Below are positions 50,863 to 60,739 of a DNA stretch of 64,000 nucleotides, piece after piece. The DNA is from Yponomeuta sedellus (Eukaryota; Arthropoda; Insecta; Lepidoptera; Yponomeutidae): contig OW203750.1 of NCBI GenBank assembly GCA_934045075.1, forward strand, positions 6,405,410-6,469,409. Direction: 5' to 3'. Position numbers and translations under genes: made by a program. Below the pieces are notes generated by a model. The model did no database searches. It saw only the letters and a list, made by a program, of their open reading frames with translations, and had not been told where the DNA came from. Positions within the stretch are counted from its first letter, which is position 1; each line of letters opens with the position of its first letter.

Positions 50863-51373
50863 GGGTTCGCGTTCGTCCACTCGGATCACAGAAACAGTCG
50901 CAACGGATCACATAAAACCAAGCAAAATATTCCATTTGGATCATGTGATCCGAATGGACTACATTTTTTCCATTCGGATCATACCATTAATCTTAGTATC
51001 GTATCTAAAATACCTACGATACATACAATAACCTTTGTATTATTAATTTAAAATCAGTATCAAGAATCACAAAAGGTTTTTATACATGATTATTAACAAA
51101 TAGTTAAGAAAAAATATTACGAAATATAATAAAAAAGATATTCAACGTTACGCGTAAATATTTATTTATTAATATTATAAGTTTACACACTTATTATAAA
51201 AAAATATCGATTACCATCCTACTAACTAACATTAACGGTGTGATCCGAATGGAAAAAAATCTAATCAAAAATATAGTCCATTCGGATCACATGATCCCAG
51301 TGGAATATTTTGATTGGCTTGATGTGATCCGTTGCGATTGTGATCCGTTTCTGTTATCCGAGTGGACGAACCC
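50863..51373. mobile_element. hAT-like MITE, copy 2
   Basis: Ends GGGTTCG...TTCGTCCACTCGGATCACAG and TATCCGAGTGGACGAACCC, with a perfect 8-bp duplication GTTCTATG at 50855-50862 and 51374-51381. It is the same family as 12082-12459. Confidence 0.85.
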
Positions 51374-51384
51374 GTTCTATGATA

Positions 51385-52078
51385 TCAAAGCGCGTACTAC
51401 CATGACTTGGATACCTATGTATGGACAGGTAGGTATTTCTATGACAAAGGCGTCTTCCCTGCGACGGTAAAGAGTCCGCTAGTGTCTATTGAGAAGCTCA
51501 TCGGGATGGATTCGTTTAACACTAGGCACAGTTGAAAGCACATTAACCTTCCATAAACGTGCATGCTAATTAGTTAAGGGCGACTTGACGACTTTGCAAC
51601 AAGAATGTAAAGGTTGAAATGCATTTTACATCGACAGGGTTAGCTAAAACATGCGCAGAAGAGTGGATAGGAACAGCTTTTAGAATATACCTACCTCGGC
51701 TACTATCGGATAGAATCGGATATATTCGTGTAATAGAAATATCAGAACAAATATGACGAAACTTTTCAAAATAGTGAAGAAAAGTTTTGTACAGAGCAGG
51801 AAGTAGTGCACACGCGTGGGCTTTCGGCGAAATCCGAAGCCTACTCTAGAGCCTGAGGTATATTCTAAAAGACTAACAATTTGTCGGTAACAGTTTGATT
51901 TTCCATTTTATGCAATACCTACTAGCTGTGCTGCACGATGTTACCCGCGGTTTATCGATTTTCCTGAAGGTATAACAAATTTTCCCGCGCAAAACGTAGC
52001 CTATGTGTAAATCCAGGGTTTACACATAGGCTACGTTTCGGCTAACTCCATACCAAATTTGATTAAAATAGCTGCAGC
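51385..52078. other. Gap without a gene
   Basis: Anonymous except for a hairpin AACGTAGCCTATGTGTAAA with its inverse at about 51999-52038, followed by CCATACCAAATTTGATTAAA, wording common in dispersed insect repeats. Confidence 0.4.
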
Positions 52079-52079
52079 C

Positions 52080-52985
52080 AGTACAGAGAACCAAAGTTAT
52101 CGACATAGCTCAGAGAATTAAGGTCTTCGCACATTATAACAACTCCACGCCACGCGGCAGCAACTCTACTCTCACTCTCGATGAGTAGTCAACTAGTTGA
52201 TCCACCCCATAATCACTAGTGGGCAATGCGTTGTCAACGAGTGGACAAAGCGGTGTCAACGAGTGGACAAAGCGGTGTCAACGAGTGGGTAATGCGTATT
52301 CAACAGACAACTCGTGTTACCTCAGTTTTCGGTTGAATTTTGTCCAAAGAAGTCGTGTTGCTTATGAAATGTCGAACTTTACATTCAGTGAACTGGCGAT
52401 TATTAATATTATTGAGGACATATTGAGGGCTGGCAAATGGTTGCTCGTCACGCGTCAGTCGCAAACGCATAGTCGTTGCGTGGACAACGTGTGGTCATTG
52501 CGTGGACAACGTGTGGTCATTGCGTGACAAACGTGTCGGGGTTGACCTTTAGTGTACGATGCGTAGGCTACTCGTCGTACACTACTTTAATATAATTTTT
52601 TGAAATTAAACTTTGAACATTATGCCACAGGGCTTAAATTTCAATATTTGGCATAGAGTCGAGTCGCCGTTGAGTTGTTTTAATGTGCGAAGACCTTTAG
52701 CAAGCTGAAGTGGCAGTGGGCTGGCCATATCTCGCGAAGAACCGACCACCGTTGGAGTAAACGTGTTCTTGAGTGATGACCGCGACTCGGCAAACGTAGT
52801 GTAGGCATTAAATTTAAAGTAAGGGTGTAGGACGCCCTTCGACCAGGTGGGATGACGATCTGCGAAAAACTGCCGGTAGATGCTGGATGCGGCAAGCTGG
52901 AGACAGGGCGCTATGGCGCTTATTAGGGGAGGGCTATGTCTAGCAGTGGACATAATATAGCCTGAAGGAGAAGAAGAAGCTCCAG
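52080..52985 (+). mobile_element. RTE-like LINE 3' end interrupted by a MITE
   Basis: 52080-52120 and 52697-52985 are the two halves. The second half encodes KLKWQWAGHISRRTDHRW-like text, then a decayed RPPTRW region, TAGATGCTGGATGCGGCAAG, and the tail AGGGGAGGGCTATGTCTAGC to CCTGAAGGAGAAGAAGAAG. Uninterrupted text for the same site occurs inverted at 45045-45062. Confidence 0.8.
52121..52696. mobile_element. Harbinger-like MITE with TTA duplication
   Basis: Ends AGGTCTTCGCACATTA and TAATGTGCGAAGACCT, flanked by TTA at 52118-52120 and 52697-52699; TWA is typical of PIF/Harbinger. Internal short tandem repeats: GTCAACGAGTGGACAAAGCG (about 52233-52290) and GTGTGGTCATTGCGTGGACA (about 52468-52520). 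576 bp, non-coding. Confidence 0.75.
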
Positions 52986-53047
52986 CCGTCTAGACGTGAA
53001 GAAGTACTGAACACACACGCTCACAAACTTTCGCCTTTAAAATAATA

Positions 53048-53812
53048 GGGGTTAAAGTATGAAATTGCCGTTTTATTGCAATAGGTTCTTTGAATTGACA
53101 TAGAATCTTCATGGTTTGAGGTTTTCGAATGAAACTTTTTTTCAAATGGTTTCTATGATGTTCTTTTTTTAAAAAATGTGAAACATTTGAATATCGACTT
53201 TCAATTGTTTTTGTTATTCAATTTAGACAAGAAAGATGGATACTGCGAAAATTCGAGAGATTTTTGAATACGAGTTCCGACGCGGAACTAACGCGGCAGA
53301 AACAGCCCGCAATATCAATGCTGCGTTTGGAGAGGGGTCTACTAATGCCGTTAAACCATGCCGCTACTTCCTGGGTAGTTTGACTAGGATCGGCTTCCAC
53401 TATCTCTCTTAATTCATCGTTATTCACCTGTGTGGGCGGTCTTCCTCGTGGCTCGTTCTTTAAGTCGAAATTTCCATCACGAAAGCGTTTAAACCAAAAT
53501 CGCACGGTGCGTTCATTAGTAGACCCCTCTCCAAACGCAGCATTGATATTGCGGGCTGTTTCTGCCGCGTTAGTTCCGCGTCGGAACTCGTATTCAAAAA
53601 TCACTCGAATTTTCGCAGTATCCATCTTTCTTGTCTAAATTGAATAACAAAAACAATTGAAAGTCGATATTGAAAGGTTTCACATTTTTAAAAAAAAGAA
53701 CATCATAGAAACCATTTGAAAAAAGTTTCATTCGAAAACCTCAAACCATGAAGATTCTATGTCAATTCAAAGAACCTATTGCAATAAAACAGCAATTTTA
53801 TACTTTAACCCC
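53048..53812 (-). mobile_element. Mariner derivative, inverted duplication of its 5' end
   Basis: Two arms of about 300 bp (53048-53347 and 53514-53812) are inverse copies, ending GGGGTTAAAGTAT and ATACTTTAACCCC with TA on each side (53046-53047, 53813-53814). From 53625 the minus strand encodes the start of a mariner transposase: the helix-turn-helix pattern EYEFRRGTNAAETARNIN, then TVRFWFKRFRDGNFDL and RGRPPTQV, stopping after about 95 residues of family match. The catalytic DDD domain is absent. The left arm repeats the same start codon and first 40 or so codons on the plus strand. Confidence 0.85.
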
Positions 53813-53824
53813 TAATATTAGTGT

Positions 53825-54515
53825 GATTTTTAGGGCCCCGCAGTGCACAATCAAGTCGTGTCCGTAGGTCTGTCTGTCCCCATTTATTTATTGGAATTCT
53901 CAATTCAGAAATCGGCCCATAAGTACCTAATAACTAGTGACCAACTTATTCATATTCATTTATTGCATTGTCATGTCTCATTACAGTTCGTATTTGTAAT
54001 TTTAAAAGAAAATATTAAAACAACAGTATTTAAACGTAATAGGTATAACATTGAGCCTTAAATTATTCATCTATATTATCCAGTATCTTCATGCAGAAAC
54101 ATTATCATCATATATTACAATATTGTTAGAATATTAAAAAGGAAAACTTCGTAAAAATTAAATGGAAAAATTAAAAGGAAAATTACTTGGATGAAGTTGT
54201 TAGTTCTTTTTTAACTGACTTCAAAAAAGGAGGAGGTTATCAATTCGACGCGTATATTATTTTTTTTTACTATGATTTCGCATAACTTCGTCAAATCTAA
54301 CCCGATTTTGATAAATTATTTTTGTTTGTTTATCTGTAATAAAGATATTTATCTATAAAAAAGATATTTGACCATAAAATATCACCTCACCGTTAGTGAC
54401 TACCTCCACCTTCTTCACGTCACCTGTTGGTTGGCTAGAATAAAATACTATTTAGTATTAAGCCCACCAATTGTACAATCTTTACAGGTACAATAAAAAA
54501 TTTAATAATAATAAT
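53825..54515. other. Gap without a gene
   Basis: AT-rich. TTTTTTAACTGACTTCAAAA followed by AAGGAGGAGGTTATCAATTC (54207-54247) is a dispersed-repeat end also seen inverted at 57815-57850. Confidence 0.4.
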
Positions 54516-54517
54516 AA

Positions 54518-54829
54518 TCTACAATATAAAAGTGAATCGCTGAATGTGTGTAAGCGCAAATCTCAAGAGCAGCTGAACCGATTTCGCTAATTCTAATTTT
54601 ACAATATATCTTGAAGTACGAGGATGGTTCTTACGGAAAAATAAAAAAATATTTAAGAACCGACTGTTAGGCGGTACGAAGTTCGCTGGATCAGCTAGTC
54701 TAATATAAAAATGAATCCCCGATTTGTTGGTAATCGCAAATCTCGAGAGCAGCTGGACCGAGTTCACTAAAAATAAAAAAGTTAAAGAATCGAATGTTAT
54801 GCGGTACGAAGTTCGCTGGGTCAGCTAGT
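54518..54829 (+). mobile_element. Two tandem Helitron-like elements
   Basis: 54518-54699 and 54700-54829 each start near CTA(CA)ATATAAAA.TGAATC, contain AGCGCAAATCTC.AGAGCAGC or a close variant, and end GTACGAAGTTCGCTGG.TCAGCTAGT. The CTAGT end after a short GC-rich stem fits non-autonomous Helitrons. No Rep/helicase. Confidence 0.5.
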
Positions 54830-54894
54830 AAAAAATAAAAACCGACTTTTGTATATGAAGGCACTAAAAACGCAAAATAATTTACAAATCGAAA

Positions 54895-54935
54895 TTCGTA
54901 TATATATTCGTATATATATATATATATATATACTC
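54895..54935 (+). repeat. AT dinucleotide microsatellite
   Basis: GTATATATATTCG followed by an (AT) run, about 54897-54932. Confidence 0.8.
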
Positions 54936-55006
54936 GTAGGTATTGTAGAAGTATATCTTGGAGTCGGTGCCCAAAATGTGATGACCTGAAACTTGGCACC
55001 GACTCC

Positions 55007-55355
55007 CCCCACTGCTGGGGCACGGGTCTCTTCATGCATCGCAGGAATGTCAGGCCATACTCCACCACGGGGTCCAAGTCCGGGTTGGTGGAGGGTTGTA
55101 AGACAGTGGCGGGCCTTACCTACTGTAAGAAGTTATCAATCCGCCCACAAGGCCTCTGACATGACTTAACGACTGCCATTACATGACAGCCGGCACCAAC
55201 GGCTTATCGTACCTTGCTAAGCACGGAAGAGCTAGAAAAATGCCACTACCGGTAGTCACGGGGCGGTCGCCCATCTTGCACCTGACCGCGCCTGTTGTTG
55301 CTTAGCTTAAGTGATTGATTCCAATCACTCGGTTCAACTATCCCACGAGCGCTTC
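55007..55355 (-). repeat. Family B repeat
   Basis: From CCCCACTGCTGGGGCACGGG to TATCCCACGAGCGCTTC, inverse orientation, near full length without the tail. Confidence 0.8.
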
Positions 55356-55399
55356 TTTGACTATTCTAAATTAGTCTTCCGGGCGTCGTCGCGAGCCTC

Positions 55400-55650
55400 C
55401 GGTGAGTTTCAAGTCGAGAGCCACCTTCGGAACGTGACGATCGGTGTTCGAAAGGTGTGTCCCAGATAAAGCTATTTGCGTTTCCTGATGTCTTGGGCCA
55501 CGGGTTTTGACCGTACCAGACGTGGAAGAGATCCGTTCTCTCTGAGACGAAGAAGGGAGTAACCTGGCTGAAACTACCACCCCTAGCCATGAACAGAGAT
55601 AACTGGAAAGCCCTTGTGTCAGCCCTAGACTCCACGGAGGAGTAAAGGTA
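55400..55650 (+). pseudogene. LINE ORF2 C-terminal scrap
   Basis: Plus-strand frames give EVTWLKLPPLAMNRDNWKAL and VSALDSTEE-stop (to about 55644), like the end of R1/Jockey-type ORF2 proteins (a short W..L...A block before the stop). Upstream text is frame-shifted. Confidence 0.4.
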
Positions 55651-55739
55651 AAATTCTTTGGAAGATGCAAAATTAGTCAAAGATTACTTTTTGCAATCAA
55701 AATGTTATAAATAATAGTAGATTATGCATTAAGGGAATA

Positions 55740-56700
55740 AAACCATGTATTACGTCATGGGCGGTATATTGAACCCTGAGCGGAGCGAAGGACTCCGAGA
55801 TAAATTTTAACTCCTGAGCGAAGCGAGGGAGTTATGTAGAGTCCTGAGTGAAGCCAGGGGTTCATACCGCCCGAGACTAAGACATGTTTTATTCCAGAGG
55901 TGAATACTCTACTTTTCACACCATCTGGGAGACAATAAAAAGACAGGGCTGCATAAGTTGAAAAATATTTATTAAGCTGAGAAATATTGCGTAAATTAAC
56001 TACAAATTTATATTGACATTAGATACGTTAGTCCAGTTATGTAGTGATATACTGATATTTCTATTTGGTATATTTATGGTGGAGGAGGAGGTACATTGAG
56101 TATTTTAGCAACTTAAATTGAATATAACTTTTATATTCGTATTTGCAATTCACGCCTTTTTTTCTTTTTTTTATTGGTGTTTCGCGCGGTCACACGACAC
56201 AGTAGTTCAGAAAAAAAAGAAAAAAGGGGTGAGTTTCGAACAACAATTCGAATTTCGAATTGCAATGCGGGGCTTCTTCATAGTTTTCATGCGAATTTTG
56301 ACATTCTAAATTCAAATCACTTTATTCCCTAGGGAAATTCTTCATTATTATTGCCCTCGAGAGACAAGGCTATGCTTTACGATGATATTTGACGGTACGT
56401 AATAAGGCATTGTCGAGCAGGAGGTGTGAAAAATAAATAAAATGTTTTCAGAGTCAAACTAATTAATTAAAAAATAATTATGTCATGCAACAATACTTTC
56501 ATTAAAACTATCGCCTTCAGAGACTGATAACTTGTATCAGTCCCTGAAGTATAAACAATTTCTGTTTGATAGATAAAACCATGAAAGTAGTCACACTTAC
56601 ACCAAAAAAACTTAGGTATCAGCAATAGAAAAATAATAGTAGGGAAAGGAAGGAAAATAATGATACATCCAATATATTATTATAATTTTAAGGTTCATAC
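55740..56700. other. Gap downstream of MOCS3
   Basis: 55775-55870 contains repeats of CCTGAGCGAAGCGAGGG-type words between CGGTATATTGAACC and GGTTCATACCGCC, which are inverted, suggesting a small TIR element. 56510-56560 has a short inverted repeat AGAGACTGATAACTTGTATC. No gene. Confidence 0.4.
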
Positions 56701-56708
56701 TTCAGAGC

Positions 56709-58489
56709 TTAGTAAATTGGAAATTCACCGTCCACTTCCTTAGCCCAGGCGTGCAGGCCGCCAGTCAAGTCCTTGACTGTAACAGTCCCTGGTGTAACAG
56801 TCCCTGGTGTAACAGTCCCCGCAGTAACAGTCCCAGTTCCGTCAGCAGGTAGTGAAGCGTTAACGCTGTCCGTACCCGGTGTAGCAGTTCCAAGGGCCGT
56901 TGCATCCGATGTAACAGTCCTCTGAATAACAGTCCCATCTATAACAGTCCCAGCGCTATCACCTGACAGTGCGCTTAGTACCTGCCTAGCAACCAATTGG
57001 GAGTCGTTGCCGCGTCGACAGAGGAACGTAACTGTTGAAAAAAGAATATTAATTATCGTCGTTCATATTGCAAAATTTCCTATGTAAAAAAAAATATTAA
57101 CAAAATATTGGCCGTTTTTGCATCTACTTAATGAGATGATTAATATACAGCCTCCAGGGTATCTTACTCACACTAGATGGGTGAAAGGACCACTCCGATG
57201 CTGTAGTGCCTGGGACATAGTTTTATAGATGGTGTAGGCTTGCCCAGCACCTATACCACCGGCAAGCCTACACCATCTATAAAACCATGTCCCAGGCACT
57301 ACAGCATCGGAGTGGTCCCTTCACCCATCTAGTACGAGTGAGGATGCCACCGGACGCTGTATAAATCATCTCATTAAGTAGATGCAAAAAGGCCAATATT
57401 ATTATTATAAATCATGTTATATAATAAAGAATTTTGAAAAGTAAAAGTAAGATGGACAATAATTTTTTTGCAGGTTTTGTGGCATTTGCTTCTGTACCTT
57501 CTGAAATGAAATTAAACAAAGTCATTGGTAGGTACATGCCCGCACTCGGGATCGAACCTGGGGCTCTCGCTTGCCAGTCGATGGTTCTACCCACTGAGCT
57601 ACCACCGCTTCTTGATAATGTGTTACACTATCATTCAGAATCAAGTTTTCCTTCAATATACATGAAGAAACGAATACCGTGTTTTTTGACATAAGTCATT
57701 TTGCAATATGAAAGACGTTATATACGAGTACATTTGTATCAATTAAGTTTTAATACCGATTTAAGTCGTTTTAACTAAAACACTAAGTAAAAAAAAAATT
57801 ATGTAACTACGCGTCGAATTGATAACCGCTTCCTTTTTTGAAGTCTGTAAAAAAAATGGATAATTTCTGCAAAAAACCGGATATAACTAGACAATGTTGT
57901 ATCTGTAGCAATTTTATCGAAAACCGCTGTCTTATCTAATGTCCTGTGAAATGTTTGTGTGCAATAAAGTACTACAATTCATTAATTGTACTTAGTAACG
58001 TCATGTTCCTATTTTTCTATTCCAAGCTTCGATCGATTGATATCAACCCTTGTATGTCCCCACCGCTGTGGCACGGGTCTCTTCCTGCATCGCAGGAAGG
58101 TGAGGCCATACTCCGCCACGGAGGCAAAGTCCGGGTTGGTGGAGGATTGTAAGACAATGGCAGGCCTTACTCTCAGACGTTGTCAAGCCACCCATAAGGC
58201 CTCTGACATGGCTTACCGACTGGCTGTTCTAATCTTGTCTTATCTTAAACTCACCGTCGCCTCCAGACTCCCTGACTAACTCCATCAGGCGCCCAAACTC
58301 CTCGCTTCTGTCCAAATTCTCCACCGGCCAGTTTACTGCGCCCTCTATACGGCACATTTGGAACTCCGGCGCGGTTCTCACGTCAACTAACAGATGGCGC
58401 TGTTTTGAGTTTAGTGACAGTCTCAGCTTTTCTGCCAATTCTTTGGCTGTTGTTCGGTTTTCTGGGCCCAGTATCTTCAGGTCTAGATC
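56709..58489 (-). CDS. MOCS3: MOCS3-type sulfurtransferase, rhodanese-domain exons
   Basis: Two C-terminal exons, 58489-58255 and 57031-56709, GT-AG with phase 1 junction, 185 codons. MOCS3 activates and sulfurates MOCS2A (molybdopterin synthesis) and URM1 (tRNA thiolation) in the cytosol, using an E1-like domain plus a rhodanese domain. Exon A starts LKILGPENR and has RHLLVDVRTAPEFQMCRIEG. Exon B starts with the persulfide loop VTFLCRRGNDSQ (active Cys present) and ends VKDLTGGLHAWAKEVDGEFP-IY-stop, the MOCS3 signature. Between loop and end is an insertion of about 55 residues rich in GTV/GTVTP, where the family has a short linker. The upstream E1-like exons are not visible up to 64 kb; a different minus-strand gene lies in between. 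It may be a long-intron gene, a rhodanese-only gene or a partial duplicate. Confidence 0.85.
57105..57510. repeat. Family E repeat, inverted pair
   Basis: 57105-57255 is direct and 57256-57510 is inverse, meeting at GGTGTAGGCTTGCCCAGCAC / CCGGCAAGCCTACACC. It matches 49895-50150. It lies in the MOCS3 intron. Confidence 0.75.
57515..57612 (-). mobile_element. SINE family D head
   Basis: CAAAGTCATTGGTAGGTACA, ACTCGGGATCGAACC (box B), CACTGAGCTACCACCGC (box A), inverse strand, in the MOCS3 intron. Confidence 0.75.
58038..58223 (-). repeat. Family B repeat fragment
   Basis: From ATATCAACCCTTGTATGTCC to CTGACATGGCTTACCGACTG. It lies 31 bp from the MOCS3 exon A donor. Confidence 0.75.
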
Positions 58490-58583
58490 CTGTAAATGAA
58501 CGGAAATATGATAATTTTCAACGGGTAGACAAGCCAGTAATGCTAGTGTAATGTATGTGAAATAATAAATAAAAATAAAGATT

Positions 58584-58649
58584 ACAGCGCCCTCTATGCG
58601 GCAGATTTGAAACTTCGGCAAGATTCTGACGTCGACAATAGATGGCGCT
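58584..58649 (-). pseudogene. Decayed partial copy of MOCS3 exon A
   Basis: The minus strand reads SIVDVRILPKFQICRIEGAV, matching LLVDVRTAPEFQMCRIEGAV in exon A. At DNA level about 66 bp align from GCGCCATCT to AGAGGGCGC, with one single-base gap and roughly three quarters of positions identical. No acceptor or donor is kept. It lies about 95 bp upstream of exon A. Confidence 0.7.
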
Positions 58650-58880
58650 ACTTTGAAATAATTTTTATAGGACCCACGACCGACAAACAAGGTTAAATGG
58701 CCTGGGGGTAGATTGAGCCGTCACTTACTTCAAGAACAACCTAAAAATAATTCTGTTTGCTGAATGTCAATGTACAATGTAAGCATCAGGATACTCCGCA
58801 ATATTGAGTCCACACATGCTAAGGTGATAGTTATACATTTATTCAATTCAAATAAAATACGGTTTAGCATAGGTACTAGC

Positions 58881-59213
58881 GAAGCGCTCGTGGCATAGTG
58901 GAATCGAGTGATTGGAATCAATCAATTGGGTTCACCAATGACAGGCGCGGTCAGCTGGATGATTGACCGTCCCGTGCCTACCGCTGGTGGCATTATTTCT
59001 GAGCGCTTCCGTGCTTCGCAAGGCAGGTTAAGCCGTTGGTGCCGGCTGTCAGGTAATGGCAGTCGTTAAGCCATGTCAGAGGCCTCATGGGCGGCTTGAT
59101 AACTTATAATCCTCCACCAATCCGGACTTGGCCCCCGTGGTGGAGTATAGCCTAACTGGCATTGCAGGAAGAGACCCGTGCCCCAGCAGTGGGGAGAGGC
59201 CATCGATATCGAG
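58881..59213 (+). repeat. Family B repeat, near full length
   Basis: GAAGCGCTCGTGGCATAGTG through GTGCCCCAGCAGTGGGGAGA, with internal deletions near 59105. Confidence 0.75.
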
Positions 59214-59508
59214 GTAAAACAAAACAATATTACGTTAAATAATACTTGTTTATTATACAACAAATTAACAATTATAAATTAAGTCACTATATTAATTATA
59301 TGGCAGTTTTAAAGCTATGGACATTTCAGGCAGTTCAATAAACTCAAGTCTAAGGCAGAGGCCACACAGAATGGACGCGAAGACATGCAAAAGACTTCTT
59401 ACAAAATGAACTGAAAGAGGTGGACGAAGCCCACACAGACAGGAGACGGGGTTACAAAGATACTTAGAAACAGTAGTAATGACAAAGATATCTGTAAAAT
59501 CCAAAAAT

Positions 59509-59810
59509 CCCTCGTAGCCCCGGCTGCCTGAGTGATCTTAAACGATCACGGAGGTTGGGCAACGTAGTGCGCGTTCAGCGCACGGATGGCTGACCGTCTA
59601 TGACTAACGGTAATGGCATTTTTCCAAGCGGTTCTGTGCTTCGCATAGCACGTTAAGCAGTTGGTGCCGGCTGCCGTCGATAGAAGCCAGTCGTTAAGCG
59701 AAGTCAGCGGTCTTAGGGCGACTTGAAAACTTCTGACAGTAAGACCAGCCACTAGTCTTGCAAGCCTCCACCAATCCGGACTTGGCCCCCGTGGTGGAGT
59801 ATGGCCTTAT
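59509..59810 (+). repeat. Family B repeat, variant subfamily
   Basis: CCTGAGTGATCTTAAACGAT, GCACGTTAAGCAGTTGGTGC, CGGACTTGGCCCCCGTGG. It shares diagnostic changes with 43672-43975. Confidence 0.7.
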
Positions 59811-59886
59811 CCACCTCGGTGTTACACAAAACTACTAGAACTCTGAAAATACGTATGAGACTGTTTGCGTACATACATATATAACC

Positions 59887-60275
59887 TCACGCCTGTATCC
59901 CAGAGGGGTAGGCAGAGACCAGGGACTGCCACCTGCCACGATCCTGACAGATCACATTCGCTTCATCAACGTTCATAAGTCGCTGCATGCACGCACGCCG
60001 GTTCCGGATACTTTTTATCTCTTCCTTTGCTAATACATCCCCTATTTGGTCGATGTATGTCCGCCTGGGACGTCCCTTACCAACCCTTCCACTCACATTG
60101 GCAATATATATTTGTTTCGTCAATCTTTCTTCCTTCATCCTCTTCACATGTCCAAACCAACGCAACATTCCTTTCTCAATTCTATTCGACTGTTTAATAT
60201 TACTATATTCACTAAAATTTAATCCATTTTCGTTCGCTCATGTTATTTTCCTGTTTCCCTCTTTTTCCAGTTAAT
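59887..60275 (-). pseudogene. LINE ORF2 C-terminus, 5'-truncated
   Basis: The minus strand encodes GMLRWFGHVKRMKEERLTKQ, then GRVGKGRPRRTYIDQIGDVL, NRRACMQRLMNVDEANVICQ and a final SAYPSGIQA-stop at 59887. This is the standard end of an insect non-LTR ORF2. Upstream frame text (RKWIKF, NRIEK) is consistent. Confidence 0.85.
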
Positions 60276-60283
60276 ACCAGACG

Positions 60284-60350
60284 ACCTTTCTGCGACGCAG
60301 AAAGAGACCCGGCAGTGGGGGCATACGAGGGTTGATATCGATATCGACTG
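60284..60350 (+). repeat. Family B tail fragment
   Basis: AGAAAGAGACCCGGCAGTGG and GGGTTGATATCGATATCGAC only. Confidence 0.6.
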
Positions 60351-60379
60351 GACGACCGAAGTGCTTTCACAGTGAAACA

Positions 60380-60690
60380 CGCTGAACAAAAACCTATTTA
60401 GAGGCTAAAAATTCCACCCATGCCGGGATTCGAACCCGCGACCTCTGGCTATCCATGCCAGCGCTCTTCCAACTGAGCTAATGGGCGACTCACATCAGTG
60501 AAATTTCGAACCTCTTTACAATACTCTCTGTATTACGCAACAGGCAGCGACATCTGGCTGAAGTAATTTGCATCACTTGCAGCCCCGAGTACCTACTTTG
60601 GAGTTAGGTTTTACATCGGAATGATATCGCTGTACCCACATGATAATATTCTTTTTAATGCACTAACCCGTGCTAAGGACAATTTTAAAA
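60380..60690 (-). mobile_element. SINE family C, full length
   Basis: From CCTATTTAGAGGCTAAAAAT through the tRNA-like region (TCGAACCCGCGACCTCTGG) and 5' body (CATCTGGCTGAAGTAATTTG) to GGACAATTTTAAAATTTG. Both ends carry the TTTTTAATGCACTAACCCGT type sequence or its continuation. Confidence 0.85.
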
Positions 60691-60739
60691 TTTGAAAAAA
60701 ATCAGGGGAAAATCCCTCAACCACGCTCCGGCACCTCAC

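Noticed and set aside
55366..55680. 104-codon minus-strand ORF
   Set aside because: The plus strand carries the better match (end of a LINE ORF2); the minus frame has no recognisable motif.
58229..58690. Single continuous 153-codon rhodanese ORF
   Set aside because: Clear splice sites at 58490 (acceptor) and 58254 (donor) bound the true exon. The upstream part contains the decayed exon copy and intron sequence.
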